From Pseudomonas sp. P818 (GTDB lineage Bacteria > Pseudomonadota > Gammaproteobacteria > Pseudomonadales > Pseudomonadaceae), in contig NZ_ATKM01000013.1 of assembly GCF_000418555.1 (NCBI RefSeq), forward strand, positions 124,001 to 188,000: 64,000 bases of DNA. Direction: 5' to 3'. Below, piece after piece: positions 1 to 10,215 of the stretch. A program made the translations under genes and the position numbers. The number at the start of each line of letters is the position of its first letter. Within the stretch, counting starts at the first letter, position 1. Under the pieces are notes generated by a model. It saw only the letters and a program-made list of their open reading frames with translations. It searched no databases and had not been told where the DNA came from.

Positions 1-57
1 AGCCGATTCGCTCCAGAGTCCGATCATCAGGTTTTTCTCTTTCGATCCCTAAAAGAA

Positions 58-79
58 CGGGAGGCCCTTGGGCCTCCCG
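58..79 (-). terminator. Rho-independent terminator of the porin gene
   Basis: A perfect 10-bp stem (CGGGAGGCCC / GGGCCTCCCG) with a 2-base loop lies just after the porin stop and, read on the minus strand, is followed by a T-rich run. Confidence 0.85.
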
Positions 80-99
80 TAGTCGACAAGCCGTGTGGC

Positions 100-1284
100 T
101 TACCAGCTGAGTACCGCACCCACGGCGAAGGTGTCGGTGTCCTCGTTCAGACCGCTGCCGGCGGCGGCGTCGATCTGGTACTGGTTGTACTCGGCGACCA
201 GCTTGAGGTTGTCGTTGATGGTGCGGAAATAGGCGATGCCGCGAGTTTCGTAGTCCGCTGCCACGCCCAGACCGTTGCCGTCGTCCTCGGTCTTGCCGTA
301 GGACAGCGCCACGCGGTTCTTGCCCCAGGTGTAGGAGCCCTGCAGCAGGTAACCGTCGCTGTCGATATCGCGCAGGGTCGGCTCGCCCAGGTTGTTGGTG
401 AAGAACGGGTTGATGCCCTTGGCCTGGAAACCCGAACCGGTCAGCGACAGGCCGCCGAACTTGGCCTGCACGCCATAACCCAGGCCTTTGGAGGTGACCT
501 TGTCGACGGTGTCGTCGGTATTTTCAGAGGTCTGGTAGGCGCCGTTGACCCAGGTGTAGATGGTCGAGCCGCCCACATCGAACTGGTAGCTGACTTCCGA
601 TTCGAAGCGCGGATTTTCCTGGTAGGCCTTGCCGGTGGCGCTGTCGTCGTTGGTGTCGACCGGGTCCATGATGCCCACTGCGACGCGCAGCCCTTCAGCC
701 AGGTTGTTGTTGCGGTAGGTGATCTGCGAGGTCGGGAACGGGTACGGATAGCCGGTACCGATGTTGCCGAAGGACACGCCGTTGCCATCCACCAGACCAA
801 GGGTGTCGGACACGTTGCCGTACCCGGCCAGCAGCTCGTCGAGGAAGATGTTGGAGCGCGAAAACAGACCGAAGTCCTTGCCCACCAGCACCTCACCCCA
901 CTCCGGGCTGGAAACGGTGCCGTAGAACTGACGCACGTCGATGGCGGTGTCGGTACCGTTGGCTTCGCTGTCGTTGATGGTGACCCAGAAGGACGAGCGG
1001 CCGCTCAGCTTGAGGTCGTCGATCTGCTTGCCGAAGTTGAAGCCGATCCAGTTGGGCAGAAAACCCATCTTCACCCGCGACTGGCGACGGTCGAACTGCT
1101 CGCCGTCACGGTCCACGTCGCTGTTGACGTAGAAGGCGTTGATATAGCCGTCGGTGGAGAAAGTGGTGTCGTCCTTGTCGTACAGGACGATCTCGGCGGC
1201 GGCCTGCTGCGCAGTCGCCAGGGCGACGGCAGTGGCCAGGGTCAGGGGCAGAAATCGAGTGATGGCGATCTTGTTGTTGTGCAT
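100..1284 (-). CDS. Gram-negative outer-membrane porin
   Basis: A 394-residue beta-barrel porin for diffusion of small solutes through the outer membrane. The start chosen (ATG at 1284) has a GGAGAG ribosome site on the minus strand and gives a typical signal peptide ending in QQAAA followed by EIVLYD, the usual mature start of Gram-negative porins. The body is rich in alternating aromatic and polar residues, with porin-like stretches such as GFNFGK and GEVLVGKDFGLF, and it ends in a hydrophobic residue pattern (VGAVLSW) with the terminal aromatic needed for BAM recognition. The reading frame extends upstream to 1476, but that extension has no signal features. It stands alone with its own terminator. 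Substrate specificity cannot be read from the sequence. Confidence 0.85.
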   Translation of the reverse strand: MHNNKIAITRFLPLTLATAVALATAQQAAAEIVLYDKDDTTFSTDGYINAFYVNSDVDRDGEQFDRRQSRVKMGFLPNWIGFNFGKQIDDLKLSGRSSFWVTINDSEANGTDTAIDVRQFYGTVSSPEWGEVLVGKDFGLFSRSNIFLDELLAGYGNVSDTLGLVDGNGVSFGNIGTGYPYPFPTSQITYRNNNLAEGLRVAVGIMDPVDTNDDSATGKAYQENPRFESEVSYQFDVGGSTIYTWVNGAYQTSENTDDTVDKVTSKGLGYGVQAKFGGLSLTGSGFQAKGINPFFTNNLGEPTLRDIDSDGYLLQGSYTWGKNRVALSYGKTEDDGNGLGVAADYETRGIAYFRTINDNLKLVAEYNQYQIDAAAGSGLNEDTDTFAVGAVLSW

Positions 1285-1605
1285 AACGCTCTCCGCTTGA
1301 GTGGCGACCGCCAGGGCAGTCGTGTCGGAGGCGATTATCGAAAGCAGGCCAGGCAGGCCATACGCTGCCTTGGCAGCGATTGGCTGCTGCTTTGGCGCGC
1401 CCTGCCCGGCTTGCCCCGGGCGACCCGCGACCGGGCTGCTACCGGTAGCGGGCGAAAGGTCGTAGTACCGGAACAATCCTTGGGCGTAGAAGCGCCATTA
1501 CGCGTCGCGCAGAAGTTGTGAAGAAGAAATTCAGGAAGACGCCATGGCGGAACGCCAGGCCGTTCCGGGCCGGATCCATGGTGATGCGTGGGAAGCAGCG
1601 CTTGC
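1285..1605. other. Intergenic region between porin and pqqF
   Basis: About 320 bases between two minus-strand genes. It should hold the porin promoter and the end of the pqqF transcript. I see no convincing gene, repeat or strong terminator; short open frames here are low-quality. Confidence 0.5.
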
Positions 1606-3981
1606 CTAGACGGGCGCCGGAGCTCCGCTGGCCAATACTCGCCAATCGCGGGCAAGCAGCAGCTGCTCATGCGCCCGCAGCAGATCGCTCAGGGACAGTG
1701 CCTGCAATGCCTGCTGCACCTGCAGCGGATGCAACTCGGGCAAGCCCGCCAGATACAGCTGCCACAGCTGCTCGGCGCGAGCCAGGTTGGACTTGGCCGG
1801 ACTCAATGTCGCTTGCAACGCATCAAGGGCGCCCGACAACGTCGCGTCATCCAGCCCTTCGAGCACTGAGCGCTGCTCGTCGAGAAAGGCGCGGACATGG
1901 GCGAAGATACCGGCCGCATCGCAGACCGGCGACTGCAAGGCAAACAGCAGGCCCCTGCGACCCTGCACCTGGCGAAAACCGGCGAACAAGGCATAACCCA
2001 GTTGCAGCTCGCCTCGCAGGCGCTGGTAGAAACGCCCCTGCAGCAGTTGCCCGAGCACCCGCCAGGCCGCCTCGGTAGAGGCGTCGAGGTCAGGCAGCGG
2101 GCAGAACAGCAGCAGAGCCGCATCCGTGTCTGGCTGCGAAACCTCGTGCCAGTCGACCCCTCTCCTGGCATCTGCTGCTGACGACAGCTCCGTCAGGGGG
2201 GCGACCGCCGTGCACAGCTCGGCGAGTTGTGCCTGCTCTCGCTCGTCCAGGCCGACGCTCAGCCCTTGCAGCGTCGATGCAGCGGGCAGCTCGCACAGCT
2301 GAGGCAAACGCTGCAGCAGCATCCGCAATAGCATGCCCTGCGATAAGGGCTCGGCCGGCTCGCTTACCGGCGCCAACAACAACGGCAGCAGTTGCGCGCT
2401 GAAAGTCGGCAGCAGCGCCGCAGGCCCCTGCAAGGCCAGGGTCCAGCCTGAGGCATTCACGCTGAGCTGGCTGGTAATGCCAAGCCGCTCTCCACGCCAG
2501 CGCAGATCGGCGCTACGCGCCAACAGGGCGGCTTCGCTGACGGCTGCATCGAAGCTGCTGACACAGGCGCCGCGCCAGTAAAGCGCGGCCGGACCGCCTT
2601 CGGGCTGCCCAGGGTAATGCCTCAACCCGGCCAACGGCAGAACGGCCGACACAGTGGTGCGCTTGTCCAGCAGCGGCTCATCGCTGCACAGCTGCCATTC
2701 GTGCTCAAAGGGTAGCGGCGCCTGGGCCGGCAAGGCCTGTAGCGGTAGCGCCAATCCAGTCGCGGGCCACTCTGATTGCGCACGCTGGCTGCATTGCAGC
2801 TCTATCAAACCGTCCCCTTGCGCCAACTGGCGGAGCAGCGCGGCCAGGGCGTGCAAGGTGCTGTCGTTTTCCTGCTGGGGGGCTTGCAGGTGCCGAGCCA
2901 GCGCCAATGGGCTGTGTCCGAACAATCTGAGCGCTGCCGCCTGCTGGTGGCGCTGCAGCCGCTGCGGCCAATGTCCATGGCCATGCAGCCACGCGGCCCA
3001 GCTCTGCAAGGCCGCACGCAAGGCCGGGCCCTGCTCCGCCGTGGCGCCGGGAAAATCGAAGCGCAGCAGACATTGGCCCTGATGGCGATACAGCTCCCGC
3101 ACCTGCAAATGCCGACACAGCTGCCGCTCACGCAAGCCAGCCAGCAGGCCGCCAGGTGCGGGGTCATGCAGGGCGTCCAGCAACAACTCCAGCGGTGCCT
3201 GCAACTGACATGCACTGACCTGCGCGGCAAAGCCCAGATGCACGGCGGGCAGGTCGTGCTGCAGAGTCAGGCGTGAAGCGCGCAGCGGCAGCAAATCGGC
3301 CACAGGTCTGGAATCTTCGATCTTCGCGCCCGGCAATGGCCCAAGCAGCGCCTCGGCGATATCCAGCAATTGCTCTGGCGCTTGCGGCCCCACCAGGGAC
3401 AGGCGCATATGGCCGGCCTTGTAGTGGCCCTGGTGATACGCACGCAGCGCGTGCTGAAACGTAGCGGACTCGACAACCAGCGTGCTGCGATCGCCTGCCA
3501 GAAACTCAGCGCAGCGATGCCCGACGGCCAGCGCCTGGCCCAGTGCGTGATTAATGCGGCTATCGGCATCCTGGCTACGCGCCTGGTATTCGGCGTGCAG
3601 CACTTCGCGCTCGCGCAACTGCGCGCCCATATCCAGCAGCGGCTGACAGAGCATATCCAGCAGACGCATCAGCGCCGGCTGCAGAAGCTCGGCCGGCATT
3701 TCGCAGACGAAATCGGTGTGCCGCGCCTGGGTCGAGGCATTGACCAGGCCACCGTGGCGCTGGACGAACGCCATCAGCCCCTGATCAGGCGCGTAATTGC
3801 GGCTACCGAGAAACAGCAGATGTTCGAGAAAGTGCGCCAGACCCGGATAGGCCGCTGGCTCGTCATGACTGCCCGCTGCCACCCGCAGGCACACCCCCGC
3901 CTGCTGCGCCCAGGGCTGCTGCTGTGCGCGCAGCTCGGCGCCATTGGCCAGGCGACGGGTAACGGGAGCTTGATTGGACAT
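1606..3981 (-). CDS. pqqF: PqqF-type M16 metallopeptidase
   Basis: A 791-residue insulinase-family (M16) zinc peptidase, most like PqqF, which trims the PqqA peptide in pyrroloquinoline quinone synthesis. The inverted zinc motif HFLEH lies about 58 residues in, within the pattern GLAHFLEHLLFLGS, and a matching downstream glutamate region (REVLHAEYQ) follows about 75 residues later. The C-terminal half is the usual degenerate non-catalytic M16 repeat. The start at 3981 (MSNQAPV) has GGAG about 10 bases upstream; the frame extends to 4077 without features. No pqqABCDE genes are adjacent, so either the pathway genes are elsewhere or the peptidase has another substrate. Family is secure; the exact PqqF role is inferred. 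Confidence 0.72.
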   Translation of the reverse strand: MSNQAPVTRRLANGAELRAQQQPWAQQAGVCLRVAAGSHDEPAAYPGLAHFLEHLLFLGSRNYAPDQGLMAFVQRHGGLVNASTQARHTDFVCEMPAELLQPALMRLLDMLCQPLLDMGAQLREREVLHAEYQARSQDADSRINHALGQALAVGHRCAEFLAGDRSTLVVESATFQHALRAYHQGHYKAGHMRLSLVGPQAPEQLLDIAEALLGPLPGAKIEDSRPVADLLPLRASRLTLQHDLPAVHLGFAAQVSACQLQAPLELLLDALHDPAPGGLLAGLRERQLCRHLQVRELYRHQGQCLLRFDFPGATAEQGPALRAALQSWAAWLHGHGHWPQRLQRHQQAAALRLFGHSPLALARHLQAPQQENDSTLHALAALLRQLAQGDGLIELQCSQRAQSEWPATGLALPLQALPAQAPLPFEHEWQLCSDEPLLDKRTTVSAVLPLAGLRHYPGQPEGGPAALYWRGACVSSFDAAVSEAALLARSADLRWRGERLGITSQLSVNASGWTLALQGPAALLPTFSAQLLPLLLAPVSEPAEPLSQGMLLRMLLQRLPQLCELPAASTLQGLSVGLDEREQAQLAELCTAVAPLTELSSAADARRGVDWHEVSQPDTDAALLLFCPLPDLDASTEAAWRVLGQLLQGRFYQRLRGELQLGYALFAGFRQVQGRRGLLFALQSPVCDAAGIFAHVRAFLDEQRSVLEGLDDATLSGALDALQATLSPAKSNLARAEQLWQLYLAGLPELHPLQVQQALQALSLSDLLRAHEQLLLARDWRVLASGAPAPV

Positions 3982-4163
3982 CGAAGGTTCTCCGGGCAGC
4001 TTGCCGGCAAGCTTGCCCCTAGCGCCACGGTCCGGCAATGCTGCTTTGGACCCAGAGAGGCCGACATGTTGGTACAACGCTCTCTTAAGGCGGCAACAAA
4101 AGCCTGTGCCACGCGGCCTTGCTGTTAGAATAAGCAGCCTTTTTCAGCCCGTCACAGCGTCCC

Positions 4164-5152
<989 letters not shown>

Positions 5153-5156
<4 letters not shown>

Positions 5157-5452
5157 TCCGGCGCACTCAGGCGATAGCGACTGCGCCCGGTCGTCTGCAC
5201 CAGGCCGTTCTCCTCCATGCGGCGCAGTACCTGGCGCACGCTGACCAGCGACAGCGGCTCGCCGGCCTCGCTCAGTTGCCTGTGCAGCTCGCGCGCCGAC
5301 ACGCCCTGCTCATCATTGGCGCTGGCCAGCGCCTCCACCACCTTGAGCCGCGGCATGCTGAAGCGCAGCCCGACGGCCTGCAGCCACTCGCGACATTGGC
5401 GCGCATCCGGTGCGGCAGAAACTGAACGAGAAGGCAGGGTTCGGGTCGACAT
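5153..5452 (-). CDS. Small Fur-family winged-helix DNA-binding protein
   Basis: A 99-residue protein that corresponds to only the DNA-binding half of a Fur-family regulator: the segment from [14 protein letters not shown] through [16 protein letters not shown] follows the Fur winged-helix pattern in which the recognition helix precedes an 'E.GLV' turn. The metal-binding and dimerisation half (His/Cys-rich) is absent, so it either lacks metal sensing or pairs through another route. The start at 5452 has GGAG 8 bases upstream; a 20-residue extension to 5512 is arginine-rich and poorly supported. Its end overlaps dusA. Target genes are unknown. Confidence 0.65.
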
Positions 5453-5648
5453 ATTCGGGCTCCTAGGCGGCTCGTCTACAGTCGGACTCCGCCGACTGCG
5501 GCGCGTTCTCATGCGCCGTCATAGGTAATGACGAACGAGCCTGAAAAAACCACAGCCCGGTAAAGGTAAATTTTGTCAGTGACCCGACCGTTGAGCGTCT
5601 TGGGCGCCTCGGGTAAGGTCATGCCATCTGCAACGACAAGGCCTCGTC

Positions 5649-6575
5649 ATGACCTCCAAGCTGGAACAACTCAAGCAGTTCACCACCGTAGTCGCCGACA
5701 CCGGCGACCTCGACGCCATCGCCCGCCTGCAACCCGTGGATGCCACCACCAACCCTTCGTTGCTGCTCAAGGCGGCGGCCCTGCCCCGCTATGCCGATCT
5801 GCTCAACCAGGCGGTGAGCGCCGGCCAGGGTGACCTGGGGCTGGCCTGTGATCATTTCGCAGTCGCCGTCGGCCAGGAAATTCTCAAGGTCATTCCGGGA
5901 CGGATTTCCACCGAGGTCGATGCGCGTCTGTCATTCGACACCGACGCCACTCTGCGCCGCGCCGAGCGCCTGATCGGTCTGTATGAAAAGGCCGGCATCG
6001 GCCGCGATCGCGTGCTGATCAAGATCGCCTCGACCTGGGAAGGCATCCGCGCCGCCGAGCAGCTGGAAAAAGCCGGCGTACAGACCAACCTGACCCTGTT
6101 GTTCGCCTTCGCCCAGGCCCAGGCCTGCGCCGATGCCGGCGTGTTCCTCATCTCGCCGTTCGTGGGGCGCATCTACGATTGGTACAAGAAAGCCGAGGGC
6201 CGCGATTTCGTGGGCAGCGAAGATCCAGGCGTGCAATCGGTCACGCGTATCTATGACTACTACAAGGCCAACGGCTACGACACCGTGGTGATGGGCGCGA
6301 GCTTCCGCAACCTCGGTCAGATCGAGGCGCTGGCCGGCTGCGACCGCCTGACCATCAGCCCCGACCTGCTGCAGAAGCTGGCCGAGGACGATGGCCAACT
6401 GAGCCGTCAGCTACAGCCCGGTGCAACCGGCGAACCTCGCCAGAGCCTCAACGAAGGCGCCTTCCGCTGGGCCCTGAATGAGGATGCCATGGCCACCGAG
6501 AAACTGGCCGAGGGCATCCGCCTGTTCGCCCGGGATCAGGAAAAGCTCGAAGCGCTGTTGGCCGCCAAGGCCTGA
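5649..6575 (+). CDS. tal: Transaldolase
   Basis: A 308-residue TalB-type transaldolase of the non-oxidative pentose phosphate pathway, moving a dihydroxyacetone unit from sedoheptulose-7-phosphate to glyceraldehyde-3-phosphate. Family signatures are clear: the N-terminal [13 protein letters not shown], the Schiff-base lysine in [13 protein letters not shown] near residue 130, and the phosphate-binding VMGASFRN near residue 220. Length equals that of other TalB proteins. It is followed by a strong bidirectional terminator shared with the convergent STAS gene. Confidence 0.96.
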   Translation: MTSKLEQLKQFTTVVADTGDLDAIARLQPVDATTNPSLLLKAAALPRYADLLNQAVSAGQGDLGLACDHFAVAVGQEILKVIPGRISTEVDARLSFDTDATLRRAERLIGLYEKAGIGRDRVLIKIASTWEGIRAAEQLEKAGVQTNLTLLFAFAQAQACADAGVFLISPFVGRIYDWYKKAEGRDFVGSEDPGVQSVTRIYDYYKANGYDTVVMGASFRNLGQIEALAGCDRLTISPDLLQKLAEDDGQLSRQLQPGATGEPRQSLNEGAFRWALNEDAMATEKLAEGIRLFARDQEKLEALLAAKA

Positions 6576-6578
6576 ACG

Positions 6579-6613
6579 AAAAAAGGGTGTCAGCCAAGCT
6601 GACACCCTTTTTT
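6579..6613. terminator. Bidirectional Rho-independent terminator after tal
   Basis: An A6 run, a 10-bp stem (GGGTGTCAGC / GCTGACACCC) with a 3-base loop, and a T6 run. It can serve tal on the plus strand and, less directly, the STAS gene on the minus strand. Confidence 0.95.
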
Positions 6614-6671
6614 CCAATATGACGACCGTGGCAGGCGCGCACAACGCGATGCACAAAGGCCGATCAGACGC

Positions 6672-7166
6672 TCAGTGCCGTTCCAGTGCGCTGACCAGAT
6701 CGTGGAACGCCTCGCGGTTGGAATCGTTGAGCCCCATCAGAATACGGTGGGCCTCCAGCACCTTGGCCTTGACCACTTCCTCGGATTGATCCTGCGACGG
6801 CAGATCATCCAGGCACTCGGGGCACGGGATTGGCCGATCGACGATATTGAACACCTGATCGAAGCCCATGGACTCCAGCAGGCGGGTGATGTCGTCGTGA
6901 GTGGTGACAACGGTCGGCAACAGACCAACCTTCTGCCGCGACAAAATGGACAATTTCGCCAGCAAACCAAGGGTAGTACTGTCGATACTGCGGGTTTCGG
7001 TCAGGTCGATGACGATGGCCGAAAAATTCAACGCGGTAAAAATCTTTTCAATCGTGGCATCCAGTGCTGAACACAGGGTCAGACGGACTTCACCGACGAA
7101 CTTCAGGACGAATGTTCCATCCTGCTCGGCAAATTGGATGCGACCGGGGCTTATCCCAGGGTTCAT
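6672..7166 (-). CDS. STAS-domain anti-sigma factor antagonist
   Basis: A 164-residue protein with an N-terminal STAS domain (residues about 10-105) and a C-terminal helical tail. The phosphorylatable serine region reads TRSIDSTTLGLLAK, the standard position for partner-switch antagonists (SpoIIAA/HsbA type). A CPEC motif at about residue 114 could bind metal. Its start overlaps the stop of the upstream response regulator/phosphatase by 4 bases, so the phosphatase very probably dephosphorylates this protein. The equivalent PAO1 pair is, from memory, PA2797/PA2798. The anti-sigma kinase is not in this window. Confidence 0.88.
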   Translation of the reverse strand: MNPGISPGRIQFAEQDGTFVLKFVGEVRLTLCSALDATIEKIFTALNFSAIVIDLTETRSIDSTTLGLLAKLSILSRQKVGLLPTVVTTHDDITRLLESMGFDQVFNIVDRPIPCPECLDDLPSQDQSEEVVKAKVLEAHRILMGLNDSNREAFHDLVSALERH

Positions 7167-8347
7167 GCAAGGTTCCTGCTCAACACCAGCAAGGCGATAT
7201 CATCCGGCATCTCGCCCAGATTGGCCAGACCGAGAACTTGACGCAAACCGCTCAGCGTACCGCCAGCCTGGCTAACCAGTTGTGGCAACGCCAATTCCTT
7301 CTCTTTCAGCGTGTCACCCGGCAACAGATCGAGAATGCCATCCGAGAGCAGGGTCAGGCTGAAAGACTCCGGCAGCTCCATCACCAGATCGCCGTATTGC
7401 GCTTCCTCGAACAGGCCGACCGGCAGGCCGCGGCCTTCCAGGTAACGCGCCTGGCCGTTCTCGTAGAGCACCGGAAGCGGCAGATGCCCGCCGATGCTGT
7501 AGGTGAGCATGCCGCTCTGCTCGTCGATCACCCCACCGAGCATGGTCACGTGCTTGCCCAGCTTGCAGTTGATCAGGCCACGGTTGATGTGGCCGAGGAC
7601 ATCGGATGGCTTGAATTCGGGCAGTGTACCGCCACGTCGCCATTCGTAAAGCAGGCGGGTGGTCATGAACTTGAGCAGCACGGTAACGAATGCCGAGGAA
7701 GCGCCATGACCGGAAACGTCGGCCAGATAGAAGGCGATGCGTCGCTCGTCGATACGGAAGTAATCGACGAAGTCACCGGATAGATACAACGACGGAATGA
7801 TCTGATGCGCGAAGGTCAGGCCGTCAGCCTGCCAGGGCGTCCCCGGCAGCATGTTCATCTGCACCTGGCGGCCGGCGTTCTGATCCTCCTGCAGCAGGTG
7901 CAGGCTGGCCTGCAGCTCGCGGTTGGTCGCCTCCAGCTTCTCGCGATAGCGCTGGTTCTCGACGCGCAGCCGCGAACGATCCAGCGCGCGGCGCACCGAG
8001 TGCTCCAGCACGGCGAGATCTTCGAGGGGTTTGATCAGGTAATCGGCAGCGCCAAGACGCAGGGCTTCGACGGCATCGTTCATCACGCCTGCACCCGAGA
8101 CCACGATCACCGGGACCTCGACGCCGAGCGCATTGATACGTCGGATCAGTTCAAGACCGTCGACCTGCGGCATGCGCAGGTCACAGATCATCAGGTCGGG
8201 GCCTTCCTGCTGGAATACTTCCAGCCCCTGCAAACCATTGTTGGCCTGCAACACCTTGAAGCCGCTGTCCTCGAGGTAGGCCGCGAGGCTTGCACGCACG
8301 ACATCGTCGTCGTCGATGATCAGCAGAGTGGCACTGGTTTTGTGCAT
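7163..8347 (-). CDS. Response regulator with PP2C-type phosphatase output
   Basis: A 394-residue two-domain protein: a REC receiver (residues 1-125; phospho-acceptor Asp in DLMICDLRMP, switch residue in PVIVVSGAG, conserved lysine in YLIKPLEDL), a coiled-coil linker (EKLEATNRELQASLHLL), and a SpoIIE/RsbU-like PP2C phosphatase (metal-binding Asp in YLADVSGHGASSAFV, and LLSDGILDLLPGD). Phosphorylation of the receiver should set phosphatase activity on the STAS antagonist encoded immediately downstream with a 4-base overlap. Start chosen at 8347 (MHKTSA); a 10-residue upstream extension is possible. Confidence 0.92.
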   Translation of the reverse strand: MHKTSATLLIIDDDDVVRASLAAYLEDSGFKVLQANNGLQGLEVFQQEGPDLMICDLRMPQVDGLELIRRINALGVEVPVIVVSGAGVMNDAVEALRLGAADYLIKPLEDLAVLEHSVRRALDRSRLRVENQRYREKLEATNRELQASLHLLQEDQNAGRQVQMNMLPGTPWQADGLTFAHQIIPSLYLSGDFVDYFRIDERRIAFYLADVSGHGASSAFVTVLLKFMTTRLLYEWRRGGTLPEFKPSDVLGHINRGLINCKLGKHVTMLGGVIDEQSGMLTYSIGGHLPLPVLYENGQARYLEGRGLPVGLFEEAQYGDLVMELPESFSLTLLSDGILDLLPGDTLKEKELALPQLVSQAGGTLSGLRQVLGLANLGEMPDDIALLVLSRNLA

Positions 8348-8560
8348 GGGGTATCCAGGCAAACTGCGCCAGGGCAATTTTGGTCACTGCCCGTGGCGCG
8401 GCGCCGCATCATTGGCGCCAGGGCGATTTCAAGGGGCAGACGGTACTCCCATCTGCCGGCCGATTCAAGCCGGGACCGGTCGTCGTTCGGCGGCTTTACA
8501 GGTCAAATCGACGAGGGTTATAAGAGCCGCGGAAGAGCTCATAAGAAGAGGACCGGGCCC

Positions 8561-8860
8561 ATGAGTCAGAATGATCGAGCGTACAGCGAGAAACGCGACT
8601 ACATCCGTATGCGACTGGAAGCAGCAGTCGTCCTCCATCATGCTGGCCGGGAAATCCCTGCAATGTGCCTGGATCTGTCCAGTACCGGCATGCAAATCGA
8701 GGCCGAAGTCACTCTGAACATGGGTGACAAGGTCAAGGTTCATATTCCCTCCGAACACAGCGAACTGGCCGGGCTCGACGCCCAGGCAGAGGTGGTTCGG
8801 GTAACCGACCTGGGCGATGGTCGGCAGTCACTGGGCCTGGCCATCATCTCCATGAGCTGA
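8561..8860 (+). CDS. PilZ-domain cyclic-di-GMP-binding protein
   Basis: A 99-residue single-domain PilZ protein. Both c-di-GMP signatures are present: the RxxxR box as RDYIR (residues 12-16) and the D-x-S-x-x-G box as DLSSTG (residues 39-44). It is divergent from the REC-phosphatase gene and ends at a terminator shared with mlaA. Such stand-alone PilZ proteins act as c-di-GMP adaptors; its partner cannot be told from sequence. Confidence 0.92.
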   Translation: MSQNDRAYSEKRDYIRMRLEAAVVLHHAGREIPAMCLDLSSTGMQIEAEVTLNMGDKVKVHIPSEHSELAGLDAQAEVVRVTDLGDGRQSLGLAIISMS

Positions 8861-8874
8861 AATCTGCTTTTACG

Positions 8875-8901
8875 AAAAAGGCGGCCTCGGGCCGCCTTTT
8901 T
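8875..8901. terminator. Bidirectional terminator between PilZ gene and mlaA
   Basis: A5 run, stem GGCGGC / GCCGCC with a 5-base loop, then T5; placed between convergent genes. Confidence 0.93.
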
Positions 8902-8933
8902 CATATCCACAGAGCGCCGCTTACGCGGCTGCC

Positions 8934-9638
8934 TCAGAAGTCGTCTTCGACCTGGCCGTCCTTGATCTTGAACTCACGGCTCTGCAGGTAGGTGTTGCGG
9001 ATGAAGATGTACTTGTCGCCGCTGATCAGGCGCTCGGCCTGCAGCAGGTTTGCCCGAGTGTCGACCACCTGAACGCCACGCGTGACGTTACGGGTCGGCA
9101 CATGATCCATGTACGGATACGGGGTCAGGAAGCTGTCCGGCACGCGACCGGCAGCATCACGTACGGTGCTGGGGCCGAGAAACGGGATGACCAGATACGG
9201 ACCGCTCTCCAGCCCCCAGACGCCGAGGGTCTGGCCGAAATCCTCGCTGTTCTTCTGCAGCCCCATGTGTTTGGCCACGTCGAAGAACCCCAGCAGGCCG
9301 AAGGTGGTGTTGAAGATCAGACGCCCAGTGTCGACACCGGCATCGTGTACCTTGCCCTGCAGCAGATTGTTGGCCAGGTTGCCGACGTCACCGATGTTGC
9401 CGAAGACGTTATGCACGCCATCTTCGAGAAACTGCGGCGTAACCGCCCGGTAACCCTGCGCGATGGGCTTCAGCGCATAGGTATCGAGGGTGTCGTTGAA
9501 ACGGAAGATCGGGCGGTTGAAACCTTCCCAGGGATCTTCTTCCGAAGCAGCCTGGCCCATGGCAGGCACCAGGCTCAGGCCAACCAGGGCCATCAGGCCG
9601 CCAAGGCGCGCGATCCAGCGAGCACCGATCACATGCAT
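8934..9638 (-). CDS. mlaA: MlaA (VacJ) outer-membrane lipid asymmetry protein
   Basis: A 234-residue MlaA/VacJ protein, the outer-membrane component that removes misplaced phospholipid from the outer leaflet and hands it to MlaC. Family motifs are DPWEGFNRPIFRFND near residue 36, the NxxGNIGDVGNLANNLLQGK region and GPYLVIPFLGPSTVRDA. The start at 9638 has GGAG at the right spacing. Unlike E. coli MlaA, no lipobox cysteine is visible: the N-terminus looks like a signal peptidase I site (AMGQA before ASEED). Confidence 0.93.
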   Translation of the reverse strand: MHVIGARWIARLGGLMALVGLSLVPAMGQAASEEDPWEGFNRPIFRFNDTLDTYALKPIAQGYRAVTPQFLEDGVHNVFGNIGDVGNLANNLLQGKVHDAGVDTGRLIFNTTFGLLGFFDVAKHMGLQKNSEDFGQTLGVWGLESGPYLVIPFLGPSTVRDAAGRVPDSFLTPYPYMDHVPTRNVTRGVQVVDTRANLLQAERLISGDKYIFIRNTYLQSREFKIKDGQVEDDF

Positions 9639-9742
9639 TGAAATCTCTCCTTGAGGGAAATAAGGTGGCCACCGCCAGCGGCCCGAAGACCGCGTAGTAT
9701 AAAGCCTGAAGGCCAGATTGGGCAGCATAGCGAAGAAAAGCG

Positions 9743-10153
9743 ATGACCGATAAAACCCTGCTGCACACCGCACACATCCCCGTACGCTGGGGCGACATGG
9801 ACAGCTATGGGCACGTCAACAACATCATCTACATGCAGTATCTGGAAGAAGCCCGCGTCGCCTGGTTCGAACTGGCCGGCGTGGCCATGAGCAATGTGCC
9901 GTTCGGCCCGGTGGTATTGCAGACCCAGCACACCTACCTGAAACCCGTGGTGCATCCTGCGACGGTAGTCGTGGAATTGAGGGCCGGTGCGGTGGGCCGC
10001 AGCAGCCTGATTATCGAGCATCGCCTGAGCACCGCAGAGGATCCGCTGACGATCTACGGTGAGGGTTACTGCAAGCTGGTATGGATCGACCACCACAGCG
10101 GCCAGTCAGTGGCCCTGCCCGAGCACGTACGCGCCCTGTTCGCCGTCACCTGA
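9743..10153 (+). CDS. 4HBT-family acyl-CoA thioesterase
   Basis: A 136-residue hot-dog fold thioesterase of the YbgC/FadM kind that hydrolyses acyl-CoA. The catalytic aspartate pattern RWGDMDSYGHVNN (residues 11-23) is typical, followed by YLEEARVAWF on the long helix. It is divergent from mlaA with a gap of about 100 bases. Chain-length preference is not visible. Confidence 0.92.
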   Translation: MTDKTLLHTAHIPVRWGDMDSYGHVNNIIYMQYLEEARVAWFELAGVAMSNVPFGPVVLQTQHTYLKPVVHPATVVVELRAGAVGRSSLIIEHRLSTAEDPLTIYGEGYCKLVWIDHHSGQSVALPEHVRALFAVT

Positions 10154-10215
10154 CGGTCATATTCCGGTCATCCGCTGCCGCTAGATTGGCCTGGGCCATT
10201 GCCACGGATGATCCC

